Of a DNA stretch of 64,000 nt, positions 20,257 to 31,882 are shown in pieces. Numbering within the stretch: position 1 is the first letter of the stretch; each line of letters starts with the position of its first letter. The notes below the pieces were generated by a model. That model was not told where the DNA came from. It did no database searches and worked only from the letters and a program-made list of their open reading frames with translations. The position numbers and the translations under genes are program-made. This DNA comes from Guadua angustifolia. Lineage: Eukaryota > Streptophyta > Magnoliopsida > Poales > Poaceae. The stretch covers positions 20,312,924 through 20,376,923 of the forward strand of contig CM070502.1 of the NCBI GenBank assembly GCA_036346375.1. The letters are read 5' to 3'.

Positions 20257-21440
20257 CAATGATGCCTCAGCTGAGAAAATTGCATGTAAGTCCAAGTTAT
20301 ACGCATTGGTAGACGGCAAGCTCTATCGGAAAGGGAGTAACAGAATCTTGATGAAGTGCATCACTCAGGAAGAGGGCAATAAAATATTGCTCGATGTTCA
20401 TGGAGGCATCTGTGACAACCATGCGTCTTATCGCACTCTAGTTGGGAAAGTTTTCCGACAAGGGTTCTATTGGCCAACTGACCTCCAAGACGCTTGCGAG
20501 CTGGTGAAGAAGTGCGAAAGCTACCAGTTCTATGGTAAGTAAACCACCCGACCAGCCCAAGCCCTGCAAACTATTCCTCTGTCTTGGCCCTTTTCCGTCT
20601 GGGGCTTGGATATCTTGGGATCGTTCCTTAGAGCCCAAGGAGGTTACAAGTTCCTGTTCGTGGCAATCGACACATTCATTAAGTGGATAGAGGCCAAACC
20701 CGTCAGAAACATCACCTCAGAAGCAACCAAGAAATTCATGAGGAGCATCGTTACTCGATTTGGCATCCCGAATCGAGTGATTACCGACAATGGTAGCTAA
20801 TTCAGGAGTAGTGCCTTCACGGTCTTCTGCGAGGACTGGGAATTAAACTTTGCTTCGCCTCTATCACTCATCCTCAGAGTAACGGTCAGGTCGAGCGCAC
20901 TAATGGTATGATCTTGCAGGCAATTAAGACCTACGTATTCGATTGGCTAAAAGCTTACTAGACTCGATGGGTAAAAGAACTTCCCTCAGTGCTATGGGCC
21001 GTTCGAACATCGACTAGTCGAACCGCCAGTGAGACTCCGTTTTTCTTGGTCTACGGAGAAGAAGCAGTGCTCCCGACTGAACTAACGTTCAAATCACCCT
21101 GAGTGGAGAACTACTCAGAAAATGAACTAGAGCTGGAGCGAGCAAGCGACATAAATCTACTCGAAGAGTATAGAGATCAAGCGTCCATCCGAGTAGCCAA
21201 GTATCAACAGGCCTTGCGAAGATATCACAACGCGAAAATCCAAGGAAGAGAACTTAATGTTGGGGATTTAGTACTGCAAAAGGTGCAGAAACAAGATAAT
21301 CGCAACAAATTATCACCTAAGTGGGAAGGCCCCTACGTTGTAGTCAAGGCTACTCGGCCATGATCGGTGCGGCTATCTACAGCAGACGGCATGATACTTG
21401 AAAACTCGTGGAACATCGATTTGCTAAGGAAATTCCATAC
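20257..21440 (+). pseudogene. Gypsy B: integrase, interrupted
   Basis: Integrase in order: 'LYRKGSNRILMKCITQEEG' (20322-20379), 'VHGGICDNHASYRTLVGKVF' (20396-20455) and 'CELVKKCESYQFYGK' (20496-20540), where the last zinc-site Cys appears as Tyr. The catalytic core follows with 'VWGLDILGSF' (about 20600-20629), 'VITDNGS' (20779-20799) and a degraded NG-VERTN stretch near 20881-20905. The C-terminal 'YHNAKIQGRELNVGDLVLQK' (21223-21282) and 'LSPKWEGPYVVVKATRP' (21310-21361) match the GPY/F-type tail. Stops at 20540, 20798 and later plus a frameshift near 20860 disable it. An antisense ORF region starts at 21542. Confidence 0.85.
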
Positions 21441-21541
21441 GTAAAAAAGAGAAAAACATTGTATAGACAAAGACCAAACAGAACAGAAGGCACCAGGTAA
21501 GCAAAGGTCATTTTATTTACAGTACTAACAAAAAGTTCCTA

Positions 21542-22179
21542 TTACATTTTGCGGACAAGCGGCCGAAGGCACCCCACTACTTTTGTCGCCGGCTCGCCTC
21601 GCCTCTTTTGCTCGCTCATAGGCAAGCAGCTGATGGTCCCCGGAATGGGCCGGCGCCCTCGTTGGAGTGGGCTAAAAGAGGAGGCGAGCGGGCGCCGACT
21701 GGTTGGTGGGAAGAGACCCACTGCCGTTGCCACCACATTCCCCTGACCACCATCGTGATTGTTTAGAGGGTGAGCAAGCGCCGGATCGATGAAGTTGTTT
21801 TGAACTTCACCTCCACCGCCGCCGCCGATGGCCTCGCCTTTTTCTCCTCTGCTATTGGAGGAGGCGATGACCCTTGCAAAAGGAGTGGAGATCGCATGGT
21901 CTTGTGCGGGGGCGACGCGCAGCTTGCTCGTCATGTCCTCTTCTTCGGGCCACACCTCCCTCTCGACGGCCGTCCAGTTGATCTCCTCCTCCTCGGGCCA
22001 AACCTTTTTCTCGACTGTGTCCTAATCGATCTCATCACTCTCGTCCTCGGAAAGGACGATGACGATAGGCTGCGAGGGCCCCTTGGCTGGAGGCTTAGGA
22101 GAGATCCCAAGGGAAACCTCCCGAGCAGGAGGCCCCTCGAGGATCTCCAAAGAGGGAGAAGGAGGCGTGAGGAGGCCAT
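21542..22179 (-). pseudogene. Gypsy B antisense ORF 2, copy 1
   Basis: Minus-strand frame with a TAA stop at 21542 and an ATG at 22179. One open part runs 21955-21542 (137 aa). The rest is in another frame because of small indels. The predicted protein is Pro/Ser-rich at the start ('PPSPSLEILEGPPAREVS'), has an acidic 'VLSEDESDEID' stretch, and a WPEEE motif present twice about 17 residues apart, then a Gly-rich and Arg-rich tail. No known catalytic motif. It lies between pol and the expected 3' LTR on the opposite strand, the usual place of antisense ORFs in Tat elements. A second copy is at 38005-38563. Confidence 0.6.
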
Positions 22180-23600
22180 GAAGGTGTTTGAAAAAAGTCA
22201 AGGTGTTACAAGGCCAAAGCAAGAAGAAGGCGATGCCAAGTAATCGCGAACTCCGTCTATTTATAGGCCAAGGAGCGAAGTCAAAGCCAAGAGTCGCGAT
22301 TCAGCGGAGTCTGGTAGCGGTTCCGGTTCTGAGGCGTTGCTCTGCAATCCTGCATAAATGCAGAAGTTGAAGAGACACCGAATGATGATGAGCTGTGCAA
22401 AGACCAAAGGACGCGACATCAGATGGCCCCTTAGTAATAAAAGCTCAGTAAAAACAGCACTAAGCCTTATCGGTGTGACCGGGGGCTCGTGCACTCAGAT
22501 GTACATCCAAAGGACACTGGATGTGACGCTTACGCCTAACCTGTCTCCTCAATGGCATAATCAAGCGTAAAGTCAGGGCCATGTCATGCACCAAAAGCAT
22601 GAAACTCCACCAAGTGCGCTAGGGGCTCACCACCGAGGCGTATGGTTGAGGGTTGTTTTGAAGACATTTATGTCTACTCGTTGCAACCAACTATCGAGTA
22701 AGAGGTCGAAGATTGGCGTTGCTCAAGCTCTCACCTGCTTAGCCCCATCCTCGCTTTGAGATACTCATCGAGTAAGGACCAGAGTCATGACAGATCTGCG
22801 ATGCTAACGCCTCCGCTGACACCTCGATCCAAATTTATCGAGTAGAGGCCGAGAGCGAAATCGTAGCTTGATGTTGGTTATACTCTACTCCCTACCCGAT
22901 AGTCTCATCGAGTAGAGAGTCGGGGCTCTGGTAACTCGATACACGATACACGATACACGGTAACCCGATACCTTGTCTAATTTTTGCTCTTTGTCGGTTC
23001 TCTTCGATCGCTTATCGTCGGCGCACATCAGATCGTAAAGTTATTATTAGTTTGAATGAACGCGAATCCTTTGCTCGTTTCTTACTCGACTTCGTGCTTA
23101 ATCACCAAATAACGAGGCCAAAAGTGTAGCCATGCTTGAACCCGACGACGAGCAACTTTGTCCTGCGCGCAAACGAGCACCGGATTGTCAGACATCTAAC
23201 GCTCAGCGGTTGGCGAGAGACGAGACCTCTAGTCAGTTCTACATGCGTTGCCCGATAAAGCTTGTGTTTGCTACGCAGCTTAAGCCATACGGTCGATAAA
23301 GGCTGGCAAAGAATTGCAAAACTCTTAGTGTTTCTACACGGCACAAAGGTTTTACTGACCTCCCCTGAGCAAGCTCGAGGGCTCGAATTTAACAAGAATT
23401 TTTCTTAAGTCTTGTGCGTAGGTACAATCAGAGCACGAGCACCGGTTTATAAGTGCTAACCGGAATTGCGTCTACTCGTGTCTTCTTTGTTTCATCGGTA
23501 AGGAACCAAATGGCAAGACATAGATGGACAAGCAAGACAGTTAGCATTTTCATCAAAAAGATTATAGAACCAACACAAGTCCCATTACATCAGCACCATA
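22180..23600. other. Non-coding spacer with ATCGAGTAGAG repeats
   Basis: Lies between the two gypsy B antisense ORFs. The word ATCGAGTA(A/G)AG and close variants recur between about 22690 and 22925 at uneven spacing, and ACACGAT is tandemly repeated near 22940-22960. Both recur in copy 2 (39084-39350). No coding frame is convincing. Confidence 0.55.
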
Positions 23601-23603
23601 AGC

Positions 23604-24495
23604 TTAAGGGCTTTGCTCGGCCTCGCTATCAAGAGATAGCTCTAATCCGTTCACAAACCGCTCGGCCTGATCTTTAAATGACTCGACAAGGTCAGCGATC
23701 TCACCATCCTCGCAGGCAAAACCATCCTCCAGGCACGAGAGATCCAAGTCCAGATAGTGGGAATTTACCATGCCGAGCAGGGACGACGATGCAAGACGAG
23801 CCGAGGTGGTCATGTGGTAGAGGGTTCTCGACTGCAGAGCGGCTAACACCTTGCCTGTCGAAGCCCTCTCTCCCTCGACCATCTTCAAGCACGCCCGCCT
23901 TTTAGCTAGGTTGGTTTTGGTTTTGGCGCAGGCGTCCAGAGAAGAGTTCTCGGCTTGTAGCCTCCACCTCTCTCGTCGACTTTTTGTGCCGCTTGAGACT
24001 CGGCTAGAGCTCCCTCAACTTCTTCACCTCTGCGTCGGCCTTGGCCCCGACGGCCTAACTTCTGCTGAGTCCCGCCACTCGGTGTCTTTCATCCGTATGT
24101 CTGTTGGAAGTCATAAGTCGTTCATTTTGTTGCTTAGCTTGCGCATTTAACGCTTTTAACGCGCCGCAGGTCTCCGGCGTCTTTGCCAAAAGGAAGCCTA
24201 AGAAGTTAAGAAAGTAACAGAAGGAAAACAGCTCAAAGCGTAAGAGTGGCTAAGTAAGTTTGCGTACCAGATCTCGGCTCCAGACCGACCAAGATTCGAG
24301 GGCGCCGAGGAGGCGAAAGCGAAGTTAAGTGGCCGTGAAAATTGCGGCAAGGTCTCGAAGGCGGAGTGATCGCGGTGTCTCCAATGGAAGCAGGTGTCGG
24401 CGATCTTTGCCGCGCGCCACGCCCATGGAGGCAAGGAGTCGCTCAGGGCAGCCATCATGGTTCGGTGGCGTAAGTTGCTAGCTGAAGGACAGGGA
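23604..24495 (-). pseudogene. Gypsy B antisense ORF 1 (coiled coil), copy 1, broken
   Basis: The minus-strand frame ends at a TAA just after 'LSLDSEAEQSP'. The last 94 codons (23888-23604) are open and include 'TLYHMTTSARLASSSLLGMV' and 'CLEDGFACEDGEIADLVESF'. Upstream, copy 2 shows an Ala/Glu/Leu/Lys heptad-rich coiled coil that is broken by indels here (about 23890-24160). Further upstream the frame is cut by copia LTR X at 24496. Proteins of this type are encoded antisense downstream of pol in grass Tat elements. Their function is not known. Confidence 0.65.
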
Positions 24496-27001
24496 TGTCG
24501 CCTAGAGGGGGTGAATAGGCGAATTATACTTTTAAAACTTAATTGCGGTGAAATAAAACAATCCAAGGTTTTCATCCGAGTGTCCGATTTTATCCGGATA
24601 CTCCCAGATAAATGTCCGGACTATCCGGTAATCAGCGATATACTCCGGTTTGGGCACCTCGGGATGAAATTTGAAATTCCTCCAACTTTTGAGCAATCTA
24701 CTTGAACACAAAGATTCTAAACACTACCAGAACCTAGATCAAGTAGTGGTCTAGCGAAAAGCTCAATAGAAAAGTAGATCTGCAATTTCAAGATTCAAAA
24801 TCAAATATTAAAACAAGAGTAAGAGGCAAACTTGGAGACGATGTTTTTCACCAAGTTCGGATCCTTGAGGGGATCTTACGTCTCGTTGAGGCGGCTCACA
24901 CACTTGAGTCGGGATCTCTTTCAACCCTCTTACTCCCTGTTGCACAAATGCACTCGCCGATTTCAACTCCTTTGACGCTTGAGCCGGGTCTCTTTCAACC
25001 CTCTTCCTCCGGTGTTGCACAAATGCACTCGCCGGTTTCAACTCCTTTGATTCCTTCCCTTGCGAGGCGAATCCGGCCTTCACAAACTTCCCACGGCCAA
25101 CCACACAAAGTACCGGTGGCTCGTGGCGACCTCCTAGCCGCCTAGGAGTCCTCAACCTCCAAGAGTAACAAATGCTCACGAAGAACAAGCTTGGAGATGA
25201 AAATCAAGTGCTCAAACAACTCAAATCTCCTCAATCTAACACCTCACTCATCAAACCCTTCCCAACCCTTCTCACAAAGGGATCACTTAGATCTAAGGGT
25301 AAAGAGGTGTTTTGGGGCTCAAGAACAAGAGGAGAACACCTCAAACCCGGTGGAATAACGGCCACCTTTGAAATGGGGAAGAGAGGGCTTTAAATAGAGG
25401 TCCCCAAAAACTAGCCGTTTGAGCATGCAAACCCCTGACTATCCGGACATTTAGTCCTGAGTGTCCTGACTGAAAATTGCTTTGAACCGAGAAGGTTAAC
25501 CCGGAGTGTCCGGACTTTAATCCCGGAGACTCGGGACAATTTCGAGTGTCCGGACTAAATATCCGGATACTCGGACTGGACTCAAGACCCGATTTAAAAA
25601 GAGCATAACTTTTGATTCCGGACTCCGATTTAAGTGATTTTGGACTCTATTGAAAGCTAAGAACAAGGGCTACACAACCAACAAGGTCTCACTACCCAAT
25701 TTTTAAAGGATAAATCCAGATTTCACCAAGAATCCAAGAGAGATCTACAATTCTCACTTTCCGGTACCACCAATACCACTCTCTCTCTAAATTTCACAAG
25801 GATGGATCATTTGAGCACTTGATACATCTAAAAGTCATTCGACGTTGCATCCCTCTTAATAGAACGGCAATCCTTAGACTCAAATTAAATCAAAGATAAT
25901 ACAAGTCTAGAAACAGTTACTTGCCGACTTCTTTCTTAACTCCGGTGCATGAAGACCTTCACCAAATGATTGATGACATTTTCGCCTTGTCCAACTTGAC
26001 TCGATTCACCTCATGAGACTCTCGTCCTATCAACCTTGACTTGATCATCCTCTCCGACGATCTCCACGCCAAGTCGATCTTGACTTAGTCCTCAACTCTT
26101 GGTAACACCGTCTTGTTGACCTCGGCTTAACGATCATCCTTTGAGATACCTTGGTCATCATACGTCACGAGACCTAATTCTTTCCAAATCACTCATGAAA
26201 GACATTAGTCCCAAAAGCTCAATAGATATGAATAAATTGATATTTGTGAGCGGTTGATTACCACAAGTGTTTCATATAAAGAAGCACAATATAAATGGAA
26301 ACACTTGACATAAGAAATGTTCTCTACTAAGTCCATCATGATGAATATGTAATTGATCTATATGCACTAGAGAGATAATTGCTGATATGATGAATCAATT
26401 AAATCATGGCAAGGATCACAGTCTTTACTTAAATGAAACACATGATAGAATATACATCAATTGTACATGTGCAAATAATATTTTGAATAAGAGTAAATAT
26501 GTGATCCAACTCTAGATTAAACTTCACTAAGAGAGGTGCATGAGAAGATACACAACTAAAACATTCATGCACCAAGTCAATCTATTGCAATGTGAAGTTT
26601 AACTCTAGTTAATACATGCATACTAAAAACAAAGCACATAATGAACTCAAATGAATATATATCCACAAATGAATATGACATGAACCAATGTGCATATATA
26701 TAATCAACATGCTACTTGGAGTTCACTATGCATTTGCACAAAAGGAATGCAATAACAAATATGGAAGGGATCCGAGATTGCATACCTTATCTTTGCTAAC
26801 CATCCACTTGATTTTCCTCTAAATAGATGAGACTAATACTCAACTTGGCAATGAACATGTTAGTCTCATAGCAATATAATCATATTAGAGGTTTGTCATT
26901 TGTTAAGCACTAAGTTAAGCATTTACACAATTACATAGATTGTCATTATATGTGTTTGTCATTAATCACCAAAATAACATAAGTGGCTAGATGCACTTTC
27001 A
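24496..27001 (-). mobile_element. Copia element X, LTR copy 1 (about 2.5 kb)
   Basis: TGTCGCCTAGAGGGGGTGAATAGG at the + strand left and CTTTCA at the right give TG...CA ends. Just right of it 'ATCTCCCCCTTTTT' is a polypurine tract on the minus strand, so this is the 3' LTR of a minus-strand element. GC-rich CCGGA/TCCGG words cluster at about 24585-24650 and 25435-25580. The rest is AT-rich and almost identical to 40937-43469. It interrupts gypsy B antisense ORF 1. The other X LTR is not in the window. Confidence 0.8.
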
Positions 27002-27085
27002 ATCTCCCCCTTTTTGGTGATCTATGACAAACCTATTATCAATTGCACCAAATGACAATATTAAGATATTTAGCAATAAAACAAG
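27002..27085 (-). mobile_element. Residual internal end of copia X with polypurine tract
   Basis: 84 bp between LTR X and LTR Y. It starts with the minus-strand polypurine tract (AAAAAGGGGGAGAT) that primes plus-strand synthesis, and ends at ACAAG, the presumed target-site duplication where element Y inserted. The same 84 bp occur at 43470-43553. Confidence 0.75.
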
Positions 27086-28544
27086 TGTAAGATCGAGGAT
27101 GAGCCTAGAGGGGGGGTGAATAGGCTTTTCTAAAATTTTCTATTACTAAATTCAAGTTTAGTGATTGCTAAGAACAAGTGCTAATTTTGTCGAATTTAAT
27201 ACTTAACAATTTTAGTGATCGCAAGATAATATCACTACATAGTATATTTATTTCTAAGCAAGTAGCACACACTAATCAAATTTCTAGGATTTCACGAGAG
27301 TAGAGAACAAGCAAACCACAATTAATGGACAAGAGAATTTTTCCCGTGGTCTCGGAGACTTGCCGGTCTCCCCTACTCCACGTTGAGGTAGCTTGAATTG
27401 CTTCAAGCCGGCTCCACTCGCTTGAGCCTTCCCGATCACTAGTGATAGCTCTTCCCGCTCGGGTGAGGCGAGGCTTCACAACCTGGCCGGGTCTTCACAC
27501 AACCTCCTTTGTGAAGATCACTGAGACCTCACGCCTCAAGCCGTCTAGGAGGCGGCAACCTCAAGAGTAACAAACTTGGCGTGGGCTTGAAACTTAAGAG
27601 TGCACACAATATGGCTCACTAAATGCAATGCACTCACTTGTTGCTCTCCAAAACTCAAGAATCAAGAATTCAATGCACAAGAGAGTGGAGAGTGTTTCTA
27701 GGGCTCAAGAGTATTCAATGGAGTCACCAACCAGCCCTACATACGGTGGGGGTATTTATAACCCCACCCCACACAAACTAACCGTTATCTGCACTTCACC
27801 GATTTTAGCTAAGGCGGTACTCTAGCCCTCTAGGGGCGATAGAGTACCCTTTTCTGTTTATAACGACTATCTGGTATAATCGCTGTGACACGTAGCCGTT
27901 CTGCGTTTTTTATATATGGCGGTACTACCGCCCATGGGTCTTGATAATGCCGCGCAACCAATCGAAAATCAATCCTTTCGAAAAAGGCTACGCCAACTAT
28001 TGTCTTGGTAATACAATTCAGCGGTACTACCGCTTAAGACCATCTTGATAGTGCTTACCGGGAGACCCAAAACACACCTCATTTGGAATATAGCTACATT
28101 ATGCTGTGGTGCGGTAGTACCGCACTTATGATACTACTGCTTGAACCAAGTGATAGTGCCGGCCTCAATTTTTTCAACACTTTGATTTTTTCTCGAATGC
28201 ATAATTTTACTGGATGAACTAATGAGCCATATTAAAATGCACTTTCAAGTTTTAATGCCCAAACCAAGTCCCCTTGATAGTACGGCTACTATCCTAAACA
28301 ATCCGATCTTTTCCCAACTCCGAGATCGGTGAAAGGGCTAGAAAATACTTCTAACTTTTATACCTTCACTTCTTTAGCTTCTTTTATGCGTACTCCTTCC
28401 ATCTTTGCACTTGAAACCATCCAACATCTTTCTAGGAATACATTTATCCTGTTTCCAACTAACTTGCAAAAACATCGTTAGTCTTTTTAGCGTGATTGTC
28501 ATTAATTATCAAAACCATAACCACATGGGGCCTAGATGCTTTCA
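27086..28544 (-). mobile_element. Sirevirus Y LTR, copy 1 (1,459 bp)
   Basis: Begins TGTAAGATCGAGGATGAGCC and ends GATGCTTTCA. The minus-strand polypurine tract follows to the right, making this a 3' LTR. The segment 27790-28170 corresponds to a palindrome array best preserved at 44290-44640, but here most palindromes are degraded. The AT-rich remainder is near-identical to the other two Y LTRs. Confidence 0.85.
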
Positions 28545-29090
28545 ATCTCCCCTTTTGGTAATTGATGACAATCCTCATATCGAATTGAAGTAAATTGATA
28601 TTTAGTGTGAGTGACCAATGGAAATTAATTACTCACACCATGGGATTCTTATTTAGCACTATTTTGTCTTTGGAGGACAAAAGATATTTGAATGAAAATA
28701 TTGCTAAATGAGAATAGCTCCCCCTACAAGTGTGCCATGGATAAACACTAAATTTTGCACATTTGTATATGAGTTATGTATGGCAATGAAGATGATATTA
28801 TTCAATTGAAATAACATGACATAATGCAAAACTCATAAGGAAGGATGAATTTTGGATAGACCTTTGAGCGCAAAAGATCATAGAAAATTAGTTCAGAAAC
28901 AAGTTCACAATAGATATTCAACAAGGCGCAAAATGATGACATAAATAACATAAATAAACACAAGGAGTTCAAAGCCAACAACCACAAGAGTTAATCAATT
29001 TTATTACAAAGGATAGATAGATTTTGAGCTTCAATTCTTCATACTTCTCCCCTTTGTCATCAAGGACCAAAAGGGACCACACGAAACGAC
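28545..29090 (-). other. Sirevirus Y 3' non-coding region, copy 1
   Basis: Sequence between the env-like ORF stop and the 3' LTR. Purine tracts on the minus strand occur next to the LTR (28545-28558), near 28718-28727 and near 29046-29056. The track is otherwise AT-rich without a coding frame. Confidence 0.7.
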
Positions 29091-30583
29091 TACTCCTCAC
29101 CATCTCGATGAGAGCCGGGTGGCGGATGACAAGGCCAAGGATCCCACTTGATGACGGAGGAGGAAGATGGGAAGGAACCACCGCCGCCATCCGGACGGCA
29201 ATATTTGGTAGGATGATGATCTGACGATAGTCATCAAAGGAGGTGCTAAGTGAACCAGACGCTCTCGGACATCCTCAACCATTTCGCGATTACGATATTG
29301 AAGCTCCATAACAAGTGCAAATCGGCCTGCATATAGGATTCTTGTCTCGCAATCCAGCCATCATGTCCGAACGGAGGTCTCAAGGTCGGCAAGATAGGCA
29401 TCGAACGCAGGCGGCTTGAGCGCTTGAGCTTGGGCTTGGGCTTGGGCTTGCTTGCGGCTTGAGCTCTTGCTTGAGCGGCTTGCTTTCGGCGATTTGATGC
29501 AAGACTTGAGGTGGAGCGACTCGAGGCTTGTAGGGTTTGTGAGGAGTAGGGGTGGCACCATTATACTCGCGACTCTCCTGGATTAAGCGCCATGATATAA
29601 GGAGCAAAATAAATGGTCTTCCCCTATCCCTGGCAGATTGAGACATCTCCTTATTATGAAGTCCACCACATCAAAATTTTCTTTTGCCATGATCTTCGCA
29701 ATGACATTCCAAGCATGGCCTCTCACGGCATCGAAATTGCCACTCTTCGGATGAGCAGTGACACGAATAATTTTGTTCACCATGCTTGGTTGGAGCTGCA
29801 GGCCATTTGAGTTTCCAATTACGAAGGTGTGTATTTGGTCATAGAAGGTTGCGGCATGTTCCAAGGTCAAAGGGCTCATCATGAATTTTAGGATGATGGT
29901 ATGGAAGATACCCAAAGCATGCTCAAAGTCATCCTTGAGGCAGTGTAGCGGGTAGTGTCGATCATCCGGTGATTTGCTCACAATTTTCAGAGACATAGGC
30001 GTCGCATAGAATTGCTTGATGACTTTTTCATTAAAATCAGTCCTTGTGCCGAGGAAGTTGTATAAGCTGCTCCACCAAACAACTTCGGGAATCTGAAACA
30101 AATTCAGCTGCTCTCTAACATGCTTCCAAGACGACCAGCGTTGGTTGGCAAAATCCTTCTCGAGATAAATTTGCTCAAACACCCTCTCTTGAAACAAGGA
30201 ATGGAATCTTGGATTTGGGGCGGGCGGGTTGGAGATCTGATTCGACCTGCGAGCATAATAGTCATCTCCTTAATTTGAGGCGGATCGTGCCTACCAGCCG
30301 GAGGCACCACTTCTTCTTCCTCTGAGCTCTCCTCGGGGTCACTTTCGATCTCATCGTCGTTGCCCGATAATTTGAGGAGCAAGGCGGGGACTTTTCTCTT
30401 CTTAGCACGGGAAGGCTCGGGACCCTTCCCTTTAGCTCTTGTGGTCCTCATGGCGGCGGTGTAGGAGTTGTCACTATCTCCATTGTCCGAGTCCGAAGTG
30501 GAGCACGCCACGACCTTTAGTCGTCTTCTTCGTACCCTTACCCCCTCGGAAGGACCGACTCAAGCAACCTTGGTGCGAGGCAT
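29091..30583 (-). pseudogene. Sirevirus Y env-like ORF, copy 1, frame-broken
   Basis: Corresponds to the intact 506-codon ORF at 45583-47103, with the same ATG context (30583) and stop (29091). Numerous small indels split it into at least five open pieces, for example 30511-30104 and 30197-29583. The Lys/Pro/Ala repeat coded by 'GGGCTT' units near 29420-29450 differs in unit number from the other copies. It would encode a protein of unknown role downstream of pol. The indel pattern (many single-base losses in GC-rich spots) is typical of read error as well as decay. Confidence 0.75.
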
Positions 30584-31882
30584 GATCTAGAAAGATCAAA
30601 GGATTGAGAACATGAGCATTGATTGGGTAGGATTGAATACTAAGAAAATGAAATGTGTAAGGATGAGGGAACAATTCCAAAAAAAAAATTGCTCAAAGCT
30701 GGTGCAGCCACAACATGGCACCACTACAGCTCTTGGAGGCAGGTAGTCTGCAAGGTCTGTACTAGCTCGAGGCTTGAGAGTGCCGCCTTAAACCGAAGAG
30801 AGGTTTTGAGCGAAATTTAGACAATGGTTGAGGCAGCGATGATTTAAACTAGGATTAGGGTTTGGGAATATTAAGGACATCAAGAATACACCTAATCCTC
30901 AAGTATTTAGCCTCAAACAAGATTACACATTTTAAATTTTCATTCAAACCCTAGAATGCTCAAGGAGAAGAACCAAAAGAGAATAATGGAGATGAAGGAT
31001 ACCTTTTGGAGGAGAAGGTCACAAGGATCAAATCCAACGGATGAATCACCACAAATCTTCAAGATTTGAGAGGGATGAGTTCTAGGGTTTGAGAGGAGAG
31101 AGAGACCATACGGGATAATGGGAGAGGCGGTTTCGTGGGGATAAAGAATAAGAGAGAGGATAGGCGCCGGTAGTGAAATCGAGTCCCCACGGAAGAAAGC
31201 TGGCGGTACTACAGCTCCTGACCCGATAATACCGCAAATCTTGATACTACTATACATATGGGGCCGTTAGTCTTAGGAAAAAGTGAAAAGGTAGATTTAC
31301 GAGAGAATTTGATTGCGAATTTTTCATGAATTTGCTTTAACATGTATGAGAGTTTATTAGATCAAATCCAATCACATGAAAAACACAAGACAAAACTTTT
31401 AATCACAAGCAAAAGAAAGAAATAATAGTTTGATTTGTTTGAGTTTAAATACCACATTAGGAACTAGAGACAAGGCATTCTAGTTCTATAGGCGAACTCA
31501 ATTGTGCTTTTAGTAGATCAATATAGATCAAGATTTTGAATTTTATTAAGCTCTTGAAAAGCAAAAGTTTTGTTTCATTATAAACATAGAAGGTTATAAT
31601 TATGGCATAAGTTCCAAAAGATAAGGTTTATATAATAATAAGTTTTAAATAAAGATTTGAGAGCCCTTTGTACTTTGTAAATCCAAAATAGATTATTTCC
31701 AAGTATTTTTGACTTCTAAGGGTTAGCTTTATCTTTTAAGATATTTATCGCACAATCTTCAATTTTCCACATGTAGGGGGTGTGATATATACATGAATTG
31801 CATATTGCTCCCCCTTGATGTGAGACTCATCTAAAGAACACATATCAAATAAAGACCAATTTAAGCAACCAAGGAATTTCAC
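30584..31882 (-). other. Sirevirus Y pol-env spacer, copy 1
   Basis: Non-coding 1.3-kb region between RNase H stop and the env-like ORF start. It includes poly-T/poly-A runs, a degraded palindrome cluster (about 30715-30800 and 31198-31265) and a minus-strand purine tract AAGGGGGAGC near 31808-31817. Confidence 0.65.

Noticed and set aside
22920..22965. Possible CRISPR-like short repeats (ACACGAT) and ATCGAGTAGAG words
   Set aside because: Spacing is irregular, units are too short, the setting is a plant retrotransposon, and no cas-like genes exist.
24936..25050. Repeated TTTCAACTCCTTTGA...GCACAAATGCACTCGCCG words in LTR X, considered as a small gene family or satellite
   Set aside because: Only two units per LTR, identical placement in both LTR copies and no extension. 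It is a short internal duplication of the LTR.
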